Shown: piece by piece, positions 10,375 to 21,755 of the stretch
Numbering within the stretch: position 1 is the stretch's first letter
How the letters are laid out: the number at the start of each line of letters is the position of its first letter
From: Ascarosepion bandense
Lineage: Eukaryota > Mollusca > Cephalopoda > Sepiida > Sepiidae
Direction: 5' to 3'
DNA: 64,000 nt
Assembly (NCBI GenBank): GCA_037127315.1
Contig: JBBBDQ010001186.1
Location: 1,688,501 to 1,752,500 of the forward strand
Program-made: the position numbers and the translations under genes
The notes under the pieces: model-generated
The model's database searches: none
Seen by the model: only the letters and a program-made list of their open reading frames with translations
Told to the model about the DNA's origin: nothing

Positions 10375-10812
10375 AGAGTAAAGGGTAGATGTACTACTGG
10401 GGAAAAAGAGACAGCGTGGTTTCCTTTGAACTGCACCAAAATCAAAACACAGCTTGATGGTGATTTAGAACATAGCCATATTAGAAATATTTGTGTTAAT
10501 GCAAAACCCACCAACATGAAAAATATAAAAATAGTTATAGAATATATGTTTAACCATATAAATACTGTAAATGTCTGGTTCATGTCAGTACAAAAATATT
10601 TGTTCCTGAAAGCCTTCACTACCATGCCAAAATGCAGCACATATGAAGGGGTTGATACACTTGAACAGTTTAATGCTAGAAAGTTTAAAGGTGGTGAAAA
10701 TTTCCATATAGTTCACCAAATACAGAAAGTTAGGCAAAATAGCGCGCTAGTAAAAAGAGCAAAAAAACTGGTAAATTTTATAGTTAACTCTGCTATAGCT
10801 ACCACCAACTAA
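10375..10812 (+). CDS. Unrecognised open frame, 145 codons
   Basis: This is the longest open frame in the first 37 kb that does not match a transposon protein I recognise. It is open from a stop at 10372 to a stop at 10810-10812; the first ATG in frame is about 30 codons after 10426, so no strong start is visible. The predicted product is lysine- and asparagine-rich with a basic C-terminal third, and has no signal peptide, clear membrane span or known motif. It lies just upstream, on the opposite strand, of the Gypsy gag at 10123. It may be an element fragment, a host exon, or a chance opening. Confidence 0.25.
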   Translation, partial: RVKGRCTTGEKETAWFPLNCTKIKTQLDGDLEHSHIRNICVNAKPTNMKNIKIVIEYMFNHINTVNVWFMSVQKYLFLKAFTTMPKCSTYEGVDTLEQFNARKFKGGENFHIVHQIQKVRQNSALVKRAKKLVNFIVNSAIATTN

Positions 10813-11155
10813 AATAGGAAAGGCAAAAAGAACCTAGAAGAAGCAAAAGAATTGCTTCCTTCTGTATGACCTGAATAAAGATGTGGGTGAAGTGTAATTC
10901 TACAAGTAAAAACTACTAGGCCAACTGAAATGTGTTTAATGCAAACATTTTAAAGTCCTAAGAAGTCAGCAAATGAAAGAAAAATATGAGATCTGATTTC
11001 ATATGACGCTCATGTTATCCTATCTATTCTGATATTTACTGTGATAAGAAATACATGTTAAAAATGTATTTTGATAATTCTCACACTGGTAAATTCACCA
11101 GCTAATGGAGGTGTTAGGAAAGAGAGAATATTTCTAGTTGCCCATTATTAGCATT

Positions 11156-12392
11156 AGTATATTTGTGATATGCTAACACTGTAACACAATGGGTAGAAGG
11201 ACCAGAATAGCTGAAAGAAAACAACAACAAACATGTATTGTTCTCAGATTTGTTTATACTGCTATGTCATACAAGAAGTTATATCAGACCTGAATTAACC
11301 ATTAAGCAAAATAAGCATGTGCTTATGGCATCAATCAAAAGGAGACACCACAGAAATTGTTATGACATTGTAAACATCTAAATAAGTAAGTTGAACATAA
11401 TTAACATTTGAATCTGCTGGGGACCATTACAAATGGAGAGACAACTGATCAGGCAAATCTTTATTACAATTCTGATTGGTTAATAAAGAAATGGGCCAAG
11501 GGAGATAATGATGATTGTATTTACTTAATATAACACATCTCCCCGCTTGAATAAGTTAATATTACTAATCAACTTTATGGTGTTTATTTTAGTGAACAAC
11601 CCCAGAGGTAGACTACCCTCTGATTTGTTTGACATTATTCTGGGCATATACTTATATGATTCTGTCACGGGCTGGTTTGTGGATCACACAACCACTTCTG
11701 GTCACAGTTCTGTTAGAACTTGAGCTTGGTTCATTTAACAATGGCTGATTAGCTATTATTGGTTCTTTTGGGCTGGGTTCTCAGAGCATTGGCATTGTTC
11801 TGGATTCAAATTGATGACCAATTCTTCTTGGTGGTTGTATGTGCCTTCATTTCCTTCTATAGTTATTTTCAAGTGTTGTTTCCATGATGTACATTCTTGG
11901 CTAATGTTGTTTTTTTTTGTTTTTTTTGTTTTTTGTTTTTTGTTTTTTTTGCACAACACACTGAGACTCCATTTTTATATAGTTAAATTGCAGCTGTATT
12001 GGACCACCACCAAAATCTTTTAAGGGCTTATAGCCCATACAGATCTTAATCTGGCCCTGAGTTATATACAAACTTGTACATACCTGTCACTATTTCTCCC
12101 ACTAAGAGGAATAACATAAATGAATATAACACTGTGTATGACTGAGTGAAACTCAAAAGGATCTTATTTGTAATATTTTCTGGATAAAACAACAAAATGT
12201 TTTTTATGTTCCTTTTTTGGAACCATAAGAATTCCTCAATTCACCCTATCACTGTGAGCTTGTGATGATGGCTATTGTTTGAGGGTTGTACGTAGTAACT
12301 AGTGTTGGTTACTCCTTGAACTGATGCCACTTAACAGCTGGTCATGAATTCATCTTACCCAAAGGGAGATTATTGTCCTTTGCATCCCTTCA
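11156..12392. repeat. Unnamed interspersed repeat, copy 1 (split by a hAT insertion)
   Basis: 11156-11284 and 12060-12392 align in order with 13548-13991. Shared landmarks include agtatatttgtgatat, atgtcatacaagaagttata, tcttatttgtaatattt and a common end with cctttgca. The 775 bp between are a separate insertion. The family may be an LTR, since similar length and composition would fit, but TG...CA ends could not be fixed. Confidence 0.6.
11285..12059. mobile_element. Non-autonomous hAT-type transposon
   Basis: The ends are inverted: CAGACCTGAATTAA on the left against the reverse complement of the right end, CAGGGCCAGATTAA. They are flanked by an exact 8-bp duplication AGTTATAT (11277-11284 and 12060-12067), the hallmark of hAT transposition. 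The 775-bp interior has no transposase frame, so movement would have needed an enzyme in trans. The second repeat copy at about 13678 shows the site without the insertion. Confidence 0.82.
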
Positions 12393-12559
12393 AAAGTTTT
12401 AGGTCCTTTAATGAATTGTTTTCATGATCAGACAACCCTTAAGCTTATATCCGGACTAAGACAGTGAGACTGACCTCTTGAAACTAAGATGCAAATATAA
12501 ATGCAAGTATGTAGTATTTTCTTTTTCTTGAATTAGAAACCTAAAAAATAGAATTGATG

Positions 12560-13080
12560 TAGAGTTGTTATGAAAACTAATAACCATTCTTCTTCTTCTA
12601 TGTGCCCTGTCCCTTCAGGACGTAGGTGATCATGGCTTTCCACATCTCCCTATCCCTGGTGGCTCTTAGCACACCTTCTTCTGTTACATCATGCAACCCT
12701 CGTTCCATCATCCACCTGATTAAGTCCTTCAAATATGTTATCTGCTGCTTTCCCCTGTCAATTTTTCCCCCTATCAGGCCTGTTAGTGTCAGGTTTTCCA
12801 AGCCCTCTTTCCATATTGCATGTCCCAGGAACTTCAGTTGTCTCTTCCTGATGCTCAGTATTAATTTTCTTTTCATTTTTATCATTTCCAAAACCTCATC
12901 ATTGCTCACATGCTCGATCCATGAGATTTGCAGCATCCTTTTGTAGAACCACAGTTGCTTGAAGATTTTTCTTCATCTTTGATGATATTGTCCAGCATTC
13001 ATTGCTATATTACCTTGTAAATAATTATAATAGTCCTATTCTGTTCCTAATAGCTGCATTAATCCTTGAATATTGATAAT
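12560..13080 (-). pseudogene. Non-LTR RT C-terminal remnant
   Basis: A 112-codon minus-strand frame (12936-12598) has the pattern typical of the end of endonuclease/reverse transcriptases common in mollusc genomes. It reads Ile-Ser-Trp-Ile-Glu-His-Val-Ser-Asn-Asp-Glu-Val, then Arg-Lys-Arg-Gln-Leu-Lys-Phe-Leu-Gly-His, then Leu-Glu-Asn-Leu-Thr-Leu-Thr-Gly. The region upstream (12940-13080) continues the similarity with stops. It lacks the catalytic RT core. It is a different LINE lineage from the jockey-type copies in this window; a second, more decayed copy is at 26.56-26.95 kb. Confidence 0.65.
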
Positions 13081-13547
13081 CCTTTTCCCTTTTTTTAATA
13101 CCTAATATTCAGATTAAATAATTAATTATTAAATATTTTCTTTACCACCAGAAATATTTAGTGTATTAGTGTAGAAAATAACTAAAGTGGAGACATTTTG
13201 GGGTAGCTGTAAAGTCAGTGGGCATTAATAAAAAAAGAACCTTACATACAAATATTTCTCTCTCTCACACACACACAGAGGTTGTGAGTGATCATGGTTC
13301 TATATAGTGTTCTTTTGTTGCTCTCTGCAATGCTTTCTCCTTTATAATTGTTCTTTGTTGTACATGTTCCTCTATTCATTTGTTTGAACTTCCCAAAATA
13401 AGTTACTCATTTATTTTCTCTTTTTTTCTTCTCCTATTGTCATCGTATTTTGTGAGTGCTATATTCTCTAAACTTTTTCTTTTATGATCTTGGTGCTTGG
13501 AAAGATACTGTTATAGTTATCTCTGGGCTTTAATGCCCATACAAGGC

Positions 13548-13991
13548 AGTATATTTTTGATATACTAGTGCCATAACACAGTAGAAGGAAAGATTGAAAT
13601 AGCTGGAAGAAATGGATGCCAACGATGAATGCATTGTGCTCAAAAAGATTTTATTTACAGATATGTCATACAGGAAATTATATACAAATATGTCTCACTC
13701 AGAGAAACTGTAACACATAGATAAAGCAAACAGTGTGAAAGTGCAAAAATTGAGAGAGTCTTATTTGTAATATTTCTCAGAGAAATGTTCCTTGTTTGGA
13801 CCATGTAGTTTAATTTTTTCTCTTTACCACTATCAGCTATCATGTCTATCTTCTTCACAGTCTAGAGAGCAACTGATGTTTGCCATCCCACAAGCTGTTG
13901 TCACTCATGGGATGACATCACTCACTGGCCACCAGTGACCCACCTATATTCGTCCTACAAAAAGAGAGATAATCAGCCTTTGCACTCCAAC
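13548..13991. repeat. Unnamed interspersed repeat, copy 2 (uninterrupted)
   Basis: Aligns with both halves of copy 1 (11156-12392). The stretch atgtcatacaggaaattata is continuous here, giving the pre-insertion state of the hAT target site. Confidence 0.6.
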
Positions 13992-15290
13992 ATTTTCTCC
14001 TCCTCTCCTGCCTTCATTGTGTCATGTGAGTGTTACCTTCTTCAAGTTTTCTTTTTATGTGTATCCCAGACATTTCATTCTGACTTTTTCAGGTTGTGAT
14101 AAAATGTCTTTGTGTTTTCTGTTCTCTTCAAAACATTTTCTTTTATCATGTGTTCTATCCAGAGTATTCTCAGTGTTTATCAATAAAACCACATTTGACT
14201 CATTTCAAGTACTTTCTACATCTGTGAGAGATTATCTGGCATTCAGAGCCATATAGAAGTTTAGACATCACATAAGAGTGTAGCACTGTTCGTTTAACAG
14301 GGTTAAATACAGTTGATACTAAGATACAACCATGATTATTATTTAATTTTCACTTTAACACCAAAATTTGCTCTATTATAGCATAATGATTAGAATAAAT
14401 ATGTTTTGATGTATTTCTTTAGTAATGTTATTGTTATACATTACAGATTAAAACTTGTGACAGAATCTCTTGTATGTACATGTTATAGTTATAATATCAT
14501 GTCTCCATGGTACACTCTAATGAACATTTCTATAAGAACTTTTATTTCAACTGTGTCTCTAAACTCTGTTGAGTTCTTTATTCAAAGCATCATGCCTAGT
14601 TCATTTGTGTTACCTGGGGTGTATTCTTTACTCCACAACATCCATACTTTGTAAATTTTTTATTTTCTTAAATTTCTTAGTATTAACCTCCTCCTCTTTC
14701 TGCCAAGTTCACCATGTAATGAACTTCCTATTTCTTTCATTTTGGGTCAATCAGTGGTTTTTTATGTTTCTTTTTTCTGGTACTCATACTTGTACGTTCA
14801 ATGGATTCTTGGGGGTATTGTTATGTCAAAAATATCATACACAACTTATATAGGTTCTTCCTTTTTTGCAGTCCTTTCTTCAGTAAATTTCTTCTTAACT
14901 GATCCTAATGCCTTTTATTTTCCCATTTTTACTTTCACCATATTTTTTGCTTCTTTTTTTCTTTCCTTGTTTCTGTCTTGCTTTCTTTCTTTCTTCTTTT
15001 ACATTCTTCCTCGATTTCTATTTGCAAATACGCCTCAGAAAGTTCCAGTTTCTAAAAGATTTTATCACCATGTAACTTTGCTAAAATTTTCCCTGGACTT
15101 AGTATTGGATAGTTATGTGATTCTAAACATTTGTTTAACTCAGTCAAAAAATCAGCACAATATGAATTTTTTTTTCTTTATATACACTGCTAGTGCTGCT
15201 CATTTTGAACAGGCAGTTTTTTCAATTACACCTATTTTTTTCAAATCTGTCTAATTCTTTGTCGATTTGATCCAAGACTCTGAATGGTAC
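13992..15290. other. T-rich DNA, no feature recognised
   Basis: Strongly pyrimidine-rich on the plus strand. Open frames here, up to 170 codons (14742-15254), are built of Phe, Leu, Ser and Cys runs from low-complexity T-rich DNA and show no conserved motif. Confidence 0.4.
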
Positions 15291-15299
15291 AGTATGTTT

Positions 15300-15810
15300 T
15301 GGTTTAAATACTGGTGTTAACACTTTTTCACTTGAAATTTTGCTTAGACTTTGGAATACCAACCCAACTCATCCAACAGAATATCCGAGAAACATTTTTT
15401 CAATTCTTCCTTTAAATTTTCACATTGTTTTTTTAAACTGGTCACTTGTCCACTTGTATTTTTACAATAAATATTTATAGGTAAATTCCATAGCTCAAAT
15501 AATTCCATCTCTTCAGTATTGAATATGTTTGTTGTATTTTTCAACACATAAACTTTAGCTTATACACATTTGTTACAAAATGAAACGTTGCAAGTCATTT
15601 CACTAATAACAAATAATTCTGGAGTGCAAAGTTTATTCTGGCATTTTCTGGTGTGTCTCTTTTTTAATGAATTAGTAGAATGTACATTTCCGTCTACCAA
15701 CTGTACCATCAAATTTCCACACACCGTACTCCTCAGACCATAATAAATTGAAATGTCAAACTCAGAAAACAAATGACATAAGTCATGTTCCTGAAAAGTC
15801 AATAACATTT
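15300..15810 (-). pseudogene. Gypsy-type pol fragment (protease-RT linker)
   Basis: Two minus-strand frames (15808-15560 and 15547-15344) read through a stop. The distal one has Leu-Trp-Asn-Leu-Pro-Ile-Asn-x-x-Cys followed by a lysine-rich helix and Cys-Phe-Ser-Asp, and then Ala-Lys-Phe-x-Val. This is the order of the linker between protease and RT in Gypsy elements of the kind seen at 18-21 kb. No catalytic motif survives. The assignment rests on the linker pattern alone. Confidence 0.45.
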
Positions 15811-18076
15811 TTAAGAAATTTTGTTATTTTCTGCCTTTTCTTCTATAATATCCTGTAAAATTTTTATCATATTCTTTACCTTTTGAGGGAAAAAAGAAGT
15901 TCATTACAATATCTAAAGGGTTTTTCTTAGAAAGAAAAATTCATAGTTCATTCGTACACGTTAGGATCTTGTAAAAGTTGTTTTCCTTATTCTATGATCT
16001 CTGCTCTGGACAATTTTTTGAATAATTTTCTGAAATAAAAAGTTTTTAAAATTGGATTTTCATATAAAAATTCCAATATATGTCTCCTTTAAATCCTCAA
16101 CATTATCTTTTCTTTTCATTAAAATTTGTATGACATTAAAATCTCCACTTACCTTTCCTTTGACTCTTCATACATAAGTTTCCTCAATATTTCTCTCAAC
16201 TCTAAAATCGCAACATTATTTCTCCTTATTAACATAATTAATACCAATATCTCAACTTTTTGATATGTTTTCTTCGCTCTTACAGTTTTGAATAACTTTC
16301 CTCTCTTTCAATTCAACTGACATGCAAATTTTCACTGTGACTCTCTTTCACTTTAATTAATTGTTCATGCATTGTCACAAAATTTTAAAAAGTTCAGTGG
16401 GGGGGGAAAAGTGGCTGGTCACATTCAATATCCTGAAAACCAAACTAGTAACATTTCATTATCTCTGAGCAAACACTGAATTTTTGTCTGTCGTGATGAA
16501 TGTGTGTTCTCTCAGGAAAGCCCTGTGCCTTGAGCATCTATTGGCACTTAATCTGAAACCAAATCTGAAGTTGAGTTCATACATATGATGCATTGCTAAA
16601 GATGGAAAAGCTTAATACAAATCATCAAATACCAATATTTTTAAAAGAATCATTTTTTTTTTGTATATGTATAAACAAGCCAATTTTTGATAAGTACAGG
16701 TGACCATATCAGAAAATAAGAGTGATAACTATTTATAAATTTTAGTTTTAAATTTAAACTTCTATAAAATATATTATTATGGAGAATATTTTCCTAAATT
16801 GTTACGATTACTAAATACTTAAAAATTATATAAAAAACATTCACATCATTTTCTTCAGTTATATTTTACAGATAAAACCTCTGTTGAGCAACATTAGACC
16901 TGTCATATGGCTGTCAAACACAACCACTGTCAGGTTAAAAAAATGCATTTCTGTGATTTTTTAAACTTAAATAATATTTGTTTCAAATCAAATTATTTAT
17001 ACTTTAAATATACTAATATTTAAAATATACTAATATTCCTCAAAGTTTCAGAAAAATGTATTTTATTTTTGGAAGATTTTTTAATAAAGAGAATTACATT
17101 GCAATGAAAGATGACTTAGAAAAGGTGCTAATCAGTTATTTTAGCAAAAAAAAATGATTCCTTTCAACCAATTTAAATTAGTTTTTGAAACACAGCAAAC
17201 TATTTTGATTATTAAAAACTATCAAATTATATCTATTAACTTGAAATTAAAACTAAAATAAAAGCTTCAATAAAGATTTTTCATTTTTAAAAATTCGTTT
17301 TAAACCTTAGGTATCACATTTTTTTGTGGAGATCCCTAGTTTTAAATAATTAAAAAAAATATAGTCTGTCAAGCAAAAAGTTTCTAAAATGAAACTTTTT
17401 ATGTAACACAAGAACTTTCCTTTTATTTTTGGCTTTTTTCCCCCTTTTCTTTTAATCTAAAAAGAATTCTGCTATTACTAACTCCTGTATGTACTTATAG
17501 AAGACAATGAAGCTAATCACACAAAGTTTACTTTTCCATCATTCTTTTTTCAGTAAGGTTCTGTCATTCACTTCTTTTTTTTTTTATTATCATATTCGAA
17601 AAATTATCATCACACTCATCAGGATCAGTGGACCCTATTTGTTGCCAAATTGTCACCTAACTTGTTCCCATTAAAAAATTCAAATCATACAACAATTTTA
17701 GCAGTTTTTCTTTAATATTTATATTTGTCTCTATTTCACTGTTCAGCATTACCTTCTGTGAATAACCACTCCTATCATGTCTTCTATTTCTCTGTCAGAT
17801 ATGAATAAGTCAACTTAAACATTGGATATATACTGGTAGGTGACTCTCCTCCAGCTGACAGGGGATCAACTAATCTGATTCCAGGATAGTAACCACACCC
17901 CCAACTACAGTTGATATTGACAAAAAAAAATACCTGTTTAGTAGTGGTTCACTGTTGAGATTCTCTTTTGGAGCCACCAAGTTAGCGTAAATTCTGCTAT
18001 ATCTACCGATCGTATTATGTTCATACTGACCACTATAAAAAAAAAAAGGGATTTCTTTTTTAGGTTTAATACTATA
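15811..18076. other. AT-rich DNA, no feature recognised
   Basis: Contains homopolymer A and T runs and a G8 run near 16400. It may hold decayed gag of the fragment to the left, but no frame could be supported. Confidence 0.4.
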
Positions 18077-18263
18077 TGTTGTAGACCTACCTGTATACAG
18101 AAATGAAATGTTCTTATATACATGGACACTATTGGAGAGAGTAATTATACTGACTAGCAGTGTATCTACTTCATGCAGCGTGCAAATCTTGTATTTGTGA
18201 TATACTATTATCCCCAACTTACGTTTTGGTGATTACTCATGCATTAACCTTTTAGGATTACAA
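18077..18263 (+). repeat. 5' LTR of the 18-21 kb Gypsy element
   Basis: Starts TGTTGTAGACCTACC and ends near TTACAAC. It shares tatatacatggacattattg-type and cttgtatttgtgatatacta sequence with 20702-20898. A degraded primer site follows. Confidence 0.75.
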
Positions 18264-18500
18264 CCTAGGCAATGAAGATCATGAAGATTGTGTGCTGACT
18301 AAAGTAAAACATTGGCAACCAAGATTATCTGTTGATGAAAATACAACATTGGCATTGAAGGTTGTGTCATTGGCAAATACATTTTGATGTTAAGGATTAC
18401 GCGATTTGGTCAAAGACAGCATTTTGGTAATGAAGTTTGTGTCATTCACAAATACAACCTTTTGGTCACAAGATTTTGGTGGTGAAAATTTTGGCTGACC
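18264..18500 (+). repeat. Leader with imperfect tandem repeats
   Basis: The leader repeats motifs of the type ttggcaa..gaag and gttgtgtcattggcaaatac (second form gtttgtgtcattcacaaata) at about 77-bp spacing. It replaces the gag region expected here and probably arose by local duplication inside the element. Confidence 0.45.
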
Positions 18501-20690
18501 TTAAAAAAATCTCTAACTCAACATTTTGTGGTGAGTTAAAAATTTCGTTAGAGTGACTAACGATAATGAATTTTCAAGTCAGAATAACAGATAATTTGTA
18601 CAGGTGAAAATCCTGAAGAAAAATGTCAAATTACAACTAGACAGTGGTTCTGATTTAAGCATAATTAATGTTTATACTTGGAGGAAAATAAGAAAATCAA
18701 TGTTAATGGTTTTTAAAAAATAGCTTGTACCATCACAGGTGAGAAAATTAAATTCATAGGTGAATTTATTGCATATGTAATGTTAAACAAAAAATGTTAA
18801 GGTTAAAAATATTCATAATGAGAAACATGAATTATGTTTTTGGTACAGATTGGATGGAAAAATTCAAATTATGGAACTGACTAATTAGTTCGTTTTGTGA
18901 AAAAGTGAGTTCTAACAACAAAACTGAGGTGAAAGAGAATTAAAAAATAAATTCCCAGAGGTATTTTCTTGTGGGTGTTAAAAGCAAAATTTGAGCTAAA
19001 AGAAAGCATACAATCAATTTTCAAAAAAGAAAAAATATACCATTTGTGTTGATAAAACAAACAAATAGGTTGATAGACTAGAAAAAGTCAGTGTTTTGTC
19101 CAAAGTTGAGCATAGCAGTTGGGCTTTGTCGATAGTTTATATTAAAATAAAATGTCAATGGAGATATGTGCATGTGTGGATTTTTCTATGGGCTCTCAAA
19201 GATTTTCACTACCTACTTCTGGAGCCACAAGATGTTTTTGCGCAGCTTAATAGCGGTAAAATTTTTAAAAGTGTGAATTCTTTATGGACGAAATTAAGTA
19301 CTTGGGACATCTTATTGACAAGGATGGCAGAAGACCTGATACAGCATTAAGGACATCCATGCTCCTGAAAAGATCAGCTTCCTACAAAGTTTCCTGGGAT
19401 TAGCTGATGGTTACTATGTGAAAAAAATTCATCATTTGAGAGCACTGCTAGTTAAACTTTTGAGGAAAAACTCAAAATTGATGTGGATGTTAAAGTGCCA
19501 GAAAGCATTTAAAAAAATTAAAAAGTATTCTAATTTCAGATTTATTTTTGGCACACTATGATTCTAAAAAAGAATTGATCGTAACAAGTGATGCAAGTTC
19601 TTATGGTATTGGAGCTTGTATTATGCCTAAAAAGTTTAGGGATTATCTTTGCCCTTAAAAAATTCTATAGATTTATTCATGGGAGAAAATTTATATTGCA
19701 GATGGATCATAAATTGTTGTTCATGATTTACGGGTTGGACACCCTGGTATATCCAGTATGAAGAGCGTAATGAGAAGCTATGTTTACTGGTGTAGCATGA
19801 AGAGAGATGTTTAAACTTTGGTAAAGTTGTGCAAAAGCTGTGTTTTGGTAGCCAAGGTACCACCAATTAAATTTAATTCATGGCCAAAAACTGACCGCCC
19901 ATTATTGTCATAGACAGTTTTTCAAAATGACCCGAGATTGTCAGATGTAAGACTCCAACTACTCAAGTTGTAATACAGTTTTTTACAGTTTGTGAGGTTT
20001 GGAGTTCCAGATTCAATTATTTCTGATAATGGTACGCAGTTTAAATAGAGAGCATTCAAGGAATTTTTCAAAATATTTGTGCTAAATCACTTTACAATTG
20101 CACCATACCATCCAAGAAGCAATGGCCAGGTAGAGTGTTTTGTGGATACCTTTAAAAAAATGTTAAAAAAAAAACAGCAGGGTATCTACAGATGCAGCAA
20201 TTTCTGCAGGTGCATAGTTATACTGAACAAAAACACAACTTTAGCCATGACTCTGGCAGAGATAATGTTTGTGCATAAGATATGATCAGTGTTTGATAAA
20301 CTGTAATACAGAAAAACAGAAAAAAAACTTAGAAGCATTTTATTATATTGATCAAATGGTTTTTTACTGCATATAACATCTATATAAGATGTATTGGGAA
20401 ATTAGTACTATTATTCAAAGAATTGGAAAAATGATATATCTGGTTAAGGGACCAGAATTAGTGTACAAAATGGACTATAACCAAATAAAAAAGAGGCATC
20501 AACTTCAAGAGAACAACATGCCAGATGAAGTGAAACATATAGATGTTCCCTTTGACATACTCGATGTCTCCTTCCTGCAAAAAGCTCCTGAAATAGAGAT
20601 CCAGAAAAGGCGTAGGAAGAGAAAAGATATGGAAACGATTAACATCGACCCTAAAAAGAAAAATATATTGACTCGAGAAAGAGCTAATCT

Positions 20691-20701
20691 AAAAAGTGGG
20701 G
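20691..20701 (+). promoter_or_regulatory. Polypurine tract
   Basis: aaaaagtgggg lies immediately before the TG of the 3' LTR. Confidence 0.7.
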
Positions 20702-20898
20702 TGTTGTATACCTACCTATATACCAGAATGGGATGTTCCTAGTATATACATGGACATTATTGGAGAGAGTAGAGTAATTATACTGACTAGCGGTGTATAT
20801 ACTTCATGCAGTGTGTGAGTCTTGTATTTGTGATATACTATTACCTCCAACCTCTGTTTTAGTGATTACTCACACAGTAACCTTTTATGGTTATAACA
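20702..20898 (+). repeat. 3' LTR of the 18-21 kb Gypsy element
   Basis: Starts TGTTGTATACCTACC and ends TTATAACA. It is co-linear with the 5' LTR but clearly diverged, so the insertion is old. Confidence 0.75.
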
Positions 20899-20903
20899 TT
20901 ATA

Positions 20904-21382
20904 TCTCATAACCTTTAATTGTTCTAAGGAGCTCGCAGGCACTCTCTACCTAATTTGGAAGGCACAGAAATAAGCAAGGAACTGGAAGATTCTTCTGTTA
21001 ATTGTGAAACAATATATAGTCAAATATACAGTTGGTAGGTAGAAAACCTTTTCTAAGCATAGGAGCATTGAGTTACTTATTTGTGCACAACACTCGAAGA
21101 AAAAAATCTAATGAACTTGGCTAATTCTGTAGTCCTTATTCTGATCAGCACCTACTGTTGGTCATGCCTGCAGTTCACCCGTGGCAGTCTATCTCTCTCC
21201 TCTCCCCATAGCAAAGCCCTCTACCTCTCTAGAGCTCAATCTCAGGAGCTATTTTTTCATTTTGCAGTTGTTATAACACACACACACTGCCTGCACCAAA
21301 ATGTAAGGTTATCATCATGATTATTCATGAGAACACAATAAAAAAATTCAATGTGACCAGTGGTTGTGTAGCTTTCTCTGAA
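20904..21382. other. Unassigned DNA
   Basis: A less AT-rich stretch at about 21120-21310 includes a short (AC)n tract near 21280. It looks like part of another repeat, but no family could be named. Confidence 0.4.
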
Positions 21383-21384
21383 TA

Positions 21385-21755
21385 CATCACTCAATAAGTC
21401 TTGGGATTAACATATAGATGGTGCCACTAATAAAAAAAAAATCATATTTCTATGAAGTACTAACATTTAAATGGCACATGACAAAATTTGGGCTTAATCA
21501 GATTATTAATTTACAAATTACAGTTATTTAAGTGAAGCTACTGCTTCAAATTTTCAAAACAATGGAAAAATTTGAATTTCATGTGTTGAAAATGCATTGC
21601 TTTCTGATGGGAAAACTACTGCTCAAGCAAAGCAATGGCTTGATGAGTTATTTGAACTCTGCTCCATCAAAAACAATGGTCGTACAGACATAAATAAACA
21701 CAGTCATACAGACATAAATGCTGCTGAATGCTCAGGTCGCCCAAATCGATTTATT
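21385..21755 (+). pseudogene. Mariner fragment (5' TIR and start of transposase)
   Basis: The left end, catcactcaataagtc after a TA dinucleotide, matches the terminal inverted repeats of the mariner at 49.56-50.85 kb. The following 5' untranslated stretch and the first transposase codons (from 21597, Leu-Ser-Asp-Gly-Lys then Ala-Lys-Gln-Trp-Leu-Asp) also match. The frame carries a short internal repeat (cagacataaat twice near 21690 and 21710). Similarity stops near 21755, so the catalytic domain is absent. Confidence 0.75.

Larger units (their letters stand above)
18077..20898 (+). mobile_element. Gypsy-type LTR retrotransposon, both LTRs present, degenerate
   Basis: A 2.8-kb element with LTRs at 18077-18263 and 20702-20898. 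The interior reads in order. Protease: Gln-Leu-Asp-Ser-Gly-Ser-Asp at about 18640. RT remains: Phe-Ala-Gln-Leu-Asn-Ser-Gly-Lys near 19240 and Tyr-Leu-Gly-His-Leu-Ile-Asp near 19300. RNase H: Ser-Asp-Ala-Ser-Ser-Tyr-Gly-Ile-Gly-Ala near 19590. Integrase: Ser-Asp-Asn-Gly-Thr-Gln near 20025 and Pro-Arg-Ser-Asn-Gly-Gln-Val-Glu near 20115. Gag is missing and stops are common. The last frame (20389-20742) is an uninterrupted basic C-terminal pol tail running into the LTR. Flanks ctata and ttata may be a decayed target duplication. Confidence 0.82.

Noticed and set aside
14742..15254. 170-codon plus-strand frame, the longest in the window
   Set aside because: Composed of Phe, Leu, Ser and Cys runs from T-rich low-complexity DNA; no conserved motif and no credible start context.
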